Source: Natrinema sp031626495
GTDB lineage: Archaea; Halobacteriota; Halobacteria; Halobacteriales; Natrialbaceae
Assembly: GCF_031626495.1 (NCBI RefSeq)
Contig: NZ_JAMQOJ010000001.1
Location: 1,054,001-1,118,000, forward strand
Length of the DNA: 64,000 nucleotides
Direction of reading: 5' to 3'
Shown: positions 60,672 through 64,000 of the stretch, in pieces
How the letters are laid out: each line of letters begins with the position of its first letter
How positions within the stretch are numbered: the first letter of the stretch is position 1
Notes under the pieces: generated by a model
Databases searched by the model: none
Told to the model about the DNA's origin: nothing
Seen by the model: only the letters and a program-made list of their open reading frames with translations
Made by a program: the position numbers and the translations under genes

Positions 60672-61688
60672 ATGGAGTACACCACGCTCGGCGACACCGG
60701 AACGCGAGTCTCGCGACTCTGTTTCGGCACCTGGCGCTTCGGGAAGGAAAGTGACGGCACCGTCGAAACGGACCGCGACGAGGCCCACGAGTTGCTCGAC
60801 GCCTGCTGGGACCACGGGATCAACTTCATCGACACCGCGAACGTCTACGGTGACCCCAACGGCACGAGCGAGCGCTGGATCGGCGAGTGGCTCGAAGACC
60901 GGGGCCACCACCGCGAGGACCTCGTCCTCGCTTCGAAGGTCTACTTCCCCTTCGACGGTCGCGGCGAGCCGGGACCGAACGACTCCGGACTCGGTCGGAA
61001 ACACATCCGCGCCCAGATCGAGGGCACCCTCGAGCGACTCGGCACCGACTATCTCGACCTCTACTACATCCATCGCTGGGACGAGAATACACCGATTCGG
61101 GAGACGATGCGGACGCTCACCGAGCTCGTCCGCGAGGGGAAAGTCCACTATCTGGGGGCCTCGAGCATGGCCGCCTGGAAGCTCACCAAGGCCCTGTGGA
61201 CCAGCGACGCGGAGGGCCTCGAGCGTTTCGACGTCACTCAGCCGATGTTCAACGCGGCCGACACGGACGACGTGGGCGACTACCTCGAGGTCTGTGCCGA
61301 TCAGGACCTCGCCGTCTGCCCGTACTCGCCGCTCGCGGGAGGATTCCTCACCGGAAAGTACGAGCGGGCAGACGACGGGTCCGTCGTCGCGCCGGACGGC
61401 TCGCGGGGGACCCTTTCGGACCTCTTCGAGGACCGCTATACGAGCGAGACCGCGTGGGACGTGCTCGAGGCCGTCGAATCCGTCGCCGAGGAGGTCGACG
61501 CCACGCCCGCGCAGGTGTCGCTGCGCTGGCTGATGGAACAGGACCGGTTCACTTGCGTCCCGATCGTCGGCGCGCGAACGCCGGACCAACTCGCGGAGAA
61601 CGCCGGCGCGGTCGAAGTCGAACTCGGCGACGACCAGTTCGAGCGGATCGAGGATGCTCGCGGCGCGGACGACGCCGGCTATCGCTGA
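60672..61688 (+). CDS. Aldo/keto reductase
   Basis: 338 residues. MEYTTLGDTGTRVSRLCFGT is the AKR N-terminal signature; the catalytic tetrad is Asp in INFIDTANVYG, Tyr of NVYG, Lys in DLVLASKVY and His in LYYIHRWDEN. SPLAGGFLTGKY and VGARTPDQLAENAGAVEVEL are the NADPH-binding and C-terminal motifs. It resembles the AKR11/YajO-like group. Substrate unknown. Confidence 0.92.
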   Translation: MEYTTLGDTGTRVSRLCFGTWRFGKESDGTVETDRDEAHELLDACWDHGINFIDTANVYGDPNGTSERWIGEWLEDRGHHREDLVLASKVYFPFDGRGEPGPNDSGLGRKHIRAQIEGTLERLGTDYLDLYYIHRWDENTPIRETMRTLTELVREGKVHYLGASSMAAWKLTKALWTSDAEGLERFDVTQPMFNAADTDDVGDYLEVCADQDLAVCPYSPLAGGFLTGKYERADDGSVVAPDGSRGTLSDLFEDRYTSETAWDVLEAVESVAEEVDATPAQVSLRWLMEQDRFTCVPIVGARTPDQLAENAGAVEVELGDDQFERIEDARGADDAGYR

Positions 61689-61845
61689 CCGTTCAGTCGT
61701 CGAAGGGACGGCCTTCTTATCCGATGTGTCACGTGCTCACAACCTGTGCGGACTGGACTGCAACTCGACATCACTATCGGATATCGATCACGTTCAGTCC
61801 GCCGCTTCTCGGCACGGATATACCCGCCTGCATTAGATGGGGGTC

Positions 61846-61877
61846 TGGTTATATGTGTGCGACACTAAGTTAGTGTA
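61846..61877 (+). promoter_or_regulatory. TATA box and palindrome before the halocyanin-like gene
   Basis: GGTTATATGTG (about 61846-61856) lies about 22-30 bases before the ATG at 61878, fitting a leaderless promoter. ACACTA-AGT-TAGTGT (about 61862-61876) is a perfect palindrome with 6-base arms that ends one base before the start codon, a plausible operator or transcription-start-overlapping site. Confidence 0.45.
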
Positions 61878-62453
61878 ATGACACGAGATGGGCGCATGTC
61901 CCGACGGCGAATGCTCACGCTAACAGGCGTCGCGGCGTCGACGGCGTTCGTCGCCGGCTGCGGTGGCGGCGGCAACGGTGGCAACGGCGGCAACGGTGGC
62001 AACGGCGGTACCGAAGGCAACGGCGGTGGCGGCGTGGAGATCGAGCCCGGTACGGCGATCGAATTCGACGGGCAGACGTCCGGTTGGCTCGGCATCTCAC
62101 CGTCCGCGATCGCGGACGCGGAGAACCCGACGCTCGTCCTCCAAGAGGGAGAAACCTACGAGATCGGCTGGACGACCGGTGACGGTGCCCAGCACAACAT
62201 CGAAATCCGGAACGAAAACGACGAGGTCATCGACGACCTCTCGACGGAGATCGTCACCGAGCCCCAAGACCAGTGGCTCGAGTTCGAGGCCAGCAGCGAG
62301 ATGGTCACGTACATCTGTCAGGTTCACCCGAACACGATGATCGGCGATATTCAGGTCGAGGGCGGCGGCGGTGGCGATGGTGGCGGCGGCAACGAGACCG
62401 GAAATCAGACCGGCAACGAGACCGGTAACGAAACCGGCAACGAGACCGGCTAA
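61878..62453 (+). CDS. Halocyanin-like blue copper lipoprotein
   Basis: 191 residues. Twin-Arg signal MSRRRMLTLTGVAASTAFVA with lipobox Cys28 (VAGC) suggests a Tat-exported lipoprotein. A Gly/Asn-rich linker (about 29-52) leads to a cupredoxin domain (about 53-162) with copper ligands His106 (AQHNIEI), Cys147 (YICQVHP), His150 and Met154 (TMIGDI). The C-terminus is a Gly-rich stretch and five Asn-(Gln/Glu)-Thr-Gly repeats (NETGNQTGNETG...), each a possible N-glycosylation sequon. Role: electron carrier at the outer face of the membrane. The start ATG 61878 is close to the TATA box; an internal Met at residue 7 is possible. Confidence 0.88.
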   Translation: MTRDGRMSRRRMLTLTGVAASTAFVAGCGGGGNGGNGGNGGNGGTEGNGGGGVEIEPGTAIEFDGQTSGWLGISPSAIADAENPTLVLQEGETYEIGWTTGDGAQHNIEIRNENDEVIDDLSTEIVTEPQDQWLEFEASSEMVTYICQVHPNTMIGDIQVEGGGGGDGGGGNETGNQTGNETGNETGNETG

Positions 62454-62546
62454 TAATCGCCGTTCCGCATATACGGCGGCTGTTACGGGAAGAGACGGAA
62501 GACGACGCCGAGAGCGAACGCGGCCTCTTCGATTGCCACGACCGCT

Positions 62547-63743
62547 CTACTGTCGGCCGCCGACCGCCGGCTCGAGGCCGATCCGATACTCGGTCAGGTT
62601 CTCGTAGCCGTCTTCGGTGACGACCACCAGATCCTCGATGCGGACGCCGCCGACCGCGGGATCGTAGATCCCGGGTTCGATCGAGATCACGTGGCCGGCC
62701 TCGAGTTCGCCACCGGAGGGCGAGACGCTGGGCTCCTCGTGGATGTCCAGCCCGACGCCGTGGCCGGTGCTGTGGATGAAACCGGTCTCGGTGTTCGGAT
62801 CGCTTCGCAGCGTCTCGTACCCCGCGTCTTCGATCACGTCGCAGGCCGCGCCGTGCACGTCGGCGCCCGTCACACCGGCTTCGACGGCCTCGAGCGCGGC
62901 CTCGTAGGCCTCGCGGGTGACCTCGTAGCGCCGACGGGCCTCCTCGCCGGGATCGCCGCGGGCGAACGTCCGGGTCATGTCCGCGAAGTAGCCCGTCTCC
63001 TTGTCCCGCGGGAAGATGTCGATCACGATCAGTTCGTCGGCCTCGAGCGGTCCGCTACCCCGGTCGTGGGGATCCGCGCCGTCGGCCCCGCAGGCGACGA
63101 TGGTCTCGTCCAGCGCGCAGCCGTGGCGCAGCAGAGTGATTTCGATCTCCTCAGTGACGCGCTCGCTGGTCAGCGGCTCGCCGTCGCGGACGAGCACGCC
63201 GTCCTCGACCTCGGCGGTGGCGATCAACCCCTCGGCTCTGGCCATCGCGGCCTCGTTGGCCCGCTGGCTCGCCCGGATCTGGTCGACCTCCCACTCCGTT
63301 TTCGTCGCCCGGATTCCCGTCACGATCCCCTCGGGTTCGACGGTTACTTCGAGTCCGCGCTCGCGAAGCCCGTCGGCGGTCCCGGTCGGGAAGTTCCGCG
63401 GCACCGCGACCGAGCCGACGCCGTGGTCCTCGAGAAAGGCCTCGATCGCGCGGATCTTTCCCTCGTACCGGCCGTGTTCGGCTACCAGTCGCTGGTAGTC
63501 GTAGGCGGCCCGCCGGCTGACCGAGTCCGCGTTGGCCTCCGAACGCGCACGGCCGTACTCGAGGCCCGAGACGAGCAGGTGGACGCCGTCGGCGGTCACC
63601 AGCGTCTGGTAGGGATCCGGCGCGGTGAAGCCGGAGACGTACCGCTGGTCCGAATCCGACGCGTCGTCGTCGATCAGATAGCCGTCCGCGCCCGCCGACT
63701 CGAGGTACTCGCGAAGGGGCGCGAGATCCGCGTCCACGTTCAT
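62547..63743 (-). CDS. M24 family metallopeptidase (Xaa-Pro peptidase-like)
   Basis: 398 residues. The N-terminal creatinase-like domain (about 1-150, with YVSGFTAPDPYQTLVTADGV) precedes the pita-bread catalytic domain with metal ligands Asp in IVIDIFPRD and DMTRTFARG, His in HSTGHGVGLDIHEEP, Glu in VISIEPGIYD and Glu in GVRIEDLVVV. All five ligands of dinuclear M24 peptidases are in place. It probably cleaves Xaa-Pro dipeptides. ATG 63743 is chosen; the frame extends further upstream without similarity. Confidence 0.93.
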   Translation of the reverse strand: MNVDADLAPLREYLESAGADGYLIDDDASDSDQRYVSGFTAPDPYQTLVTADGVHLLVSGLEYGRARSEANADSVSRRAAYDYQRLVAEHGRYEGKIRAIEAFLEDHGVGSVAVPRNFPTGTADGLRERGLEVTVEPEGIVTGIRATKTEWEVDQIRASQRANEAAMARAEGLIATAEVEDGVLVRDGEPLTSERVTEEIEITLLRHGCALDETIVACGADGADPHDRGSGPLEADELIVIDIFPRDKETGYFADMTRTFARGDPGEEARRRYEVTREAYEAALEAVEAGVTGADVHGAACDVIEDAGYETLRSDPNTETGFIHSTGHGVGLDIHEEPSVSPSGGELEAGHVISIEPGIYDPAVGGVRIEDLVVVTEDGYENLTEYRIGLEPAVGGRQ

Positions 63744-63845
63744 GCAAGGGTGTGTGACCGGCGGGCACATAATCCCGGGGATCCCGGCGGTCGCGAATCG
63801 ATTCCGATCCACAGACTTATCAACAAAGGTGGTAATCCCCCGCGT

Positions 63846-64000
63846 ATGAACCGGCGACGGATCCTGGCAGCGGGGGTGGCGGTCACGCTCGCCGGCTGTG
63901 TCACTGTTCCCGGCAGCGATACCGACGGGGAACCGCCCTCGGGCGAGGAACTCGTTCGGAACGCGATCGATACGCGCCGTCACATGCACGACCTCGCAGC
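63846..64000 (+). CDS. Lipoprotein (5' part only; gene runs off the window)
   Basis: Starts MNRRRILAAGVAVTLAGCVT, a lipoprotein signal with Arg-rich n-region and lipobox LAGC. The mature part begins VPGSDTDGEPPSGEELVRNA. In haloarchaea, signal plus GEELVRNAIDTRR fits an outer-surface lipoprotein-sorting (LolA-like) family, but only about 50 residues are visible. A TATA-like CTTATCAAC lies about 28 bases upstream. Confidence 0.7.
   Translation, partial: MNRRRILAAGVAVTLAGCVTVPGSDTDGEPPSGEELVRNAIDTRRHMHDLA

Noticed and set aside
1..64000. tRNA, rRNA or intact insertion sequence genes
   Set aside because: No cloverleaf, rRNA block or transposase-like frame was recognised by eye; a tRNAscan or ISfinder search would be decisive.

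Overview
The window comes from a halophilic archaeon (class Halobacteria). The proteins are strongly acidic and the DNA is GC-rich. The genes are archaeal: RNA polymerase subunit P, prefoldin beta, KEOPS Pcc1, ribosomal L37Ae, TruD, PAC2-family protein, HTH_10 (Bat-like) regulators, an F420-dependent oxidoreductase, a halocyanin-like copper lipoprotein and archaeal type IV pilus genes. The style of the small Cys-rich proteins and regulators suggests the Natrialbales, but this cannot be settled from the sequence. No tRNA, rRNA, CRISPR array or intact transposase was seen.

Layout. 1-2.5 kb: end of an HpcH/HpaI aldolase, a crotonase and a two-domain VOC protein. 2.5-8 kb: an accessory patch with four copies or half-copies of a short repeat. 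Between them lie a deiodinase-like redoxin, a Bat-like regulator, a membrane histidine kinase whose overlapping response regulator is broken, and small Cys-rich proteins. 8-13 kb: two UspA proteins, a MITE-like inverted repeat, an MFS transporter, a PAC2 protein and a haloarchaeal conserved protein. 13-22 kb: a catabolic cluster of acyl-CoA ligase, Bat-like regulator, three genes matching acetone carboxylase beta-alpha-gamma (acxABC order) and a second ligase. 22-29 kb: thiamine-binding protein, UspA remnant, SDR, internally deleted PPOX-family gene, one single and two tandem UspA proteins, DUF2267 protein and a SulP anion transporter. 29-35 kb: a large multi-PAS/GAF kinase, two PaaG-type crotonases and a DGC-domain protein.

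35-42 kb holds the most striking locus: a 1684-residue secreted protein (Sec signal, calcium-type DxDxDG repeats, VWA domain) ending in a colicin D-type tRNase domain. A small protein resembling colicin D immunity proteins follows 10 bases downstream. The nuclease-domain and immunity coding DNA is visibly AT-richer than the rest, as expected of an exchangeable toxin-immunity cassette.

42-46 kb is a conserved information-processing cluster (rpl37ae-rpoP-pcc1-pfdB-DUF3194) interrupted by a DUF2243 membrane protein; L37Ae has lost its zinc-finger cysteines. 46-52 kb is a three-gene pilus locus (pilin, TadC/PilC membrane protein, PilB ATPase). 52-64 kb carries surE, zinc-ribbon and membrane proteins, truD, an ABC-2 exporter, an F420-dependent oxidoreductase, a two-TM RCK potassium channel, an aldo/keto reductase, the halocyanin-like lipoprotein, an M24 peptidase and the start of a lipoprotein gene.
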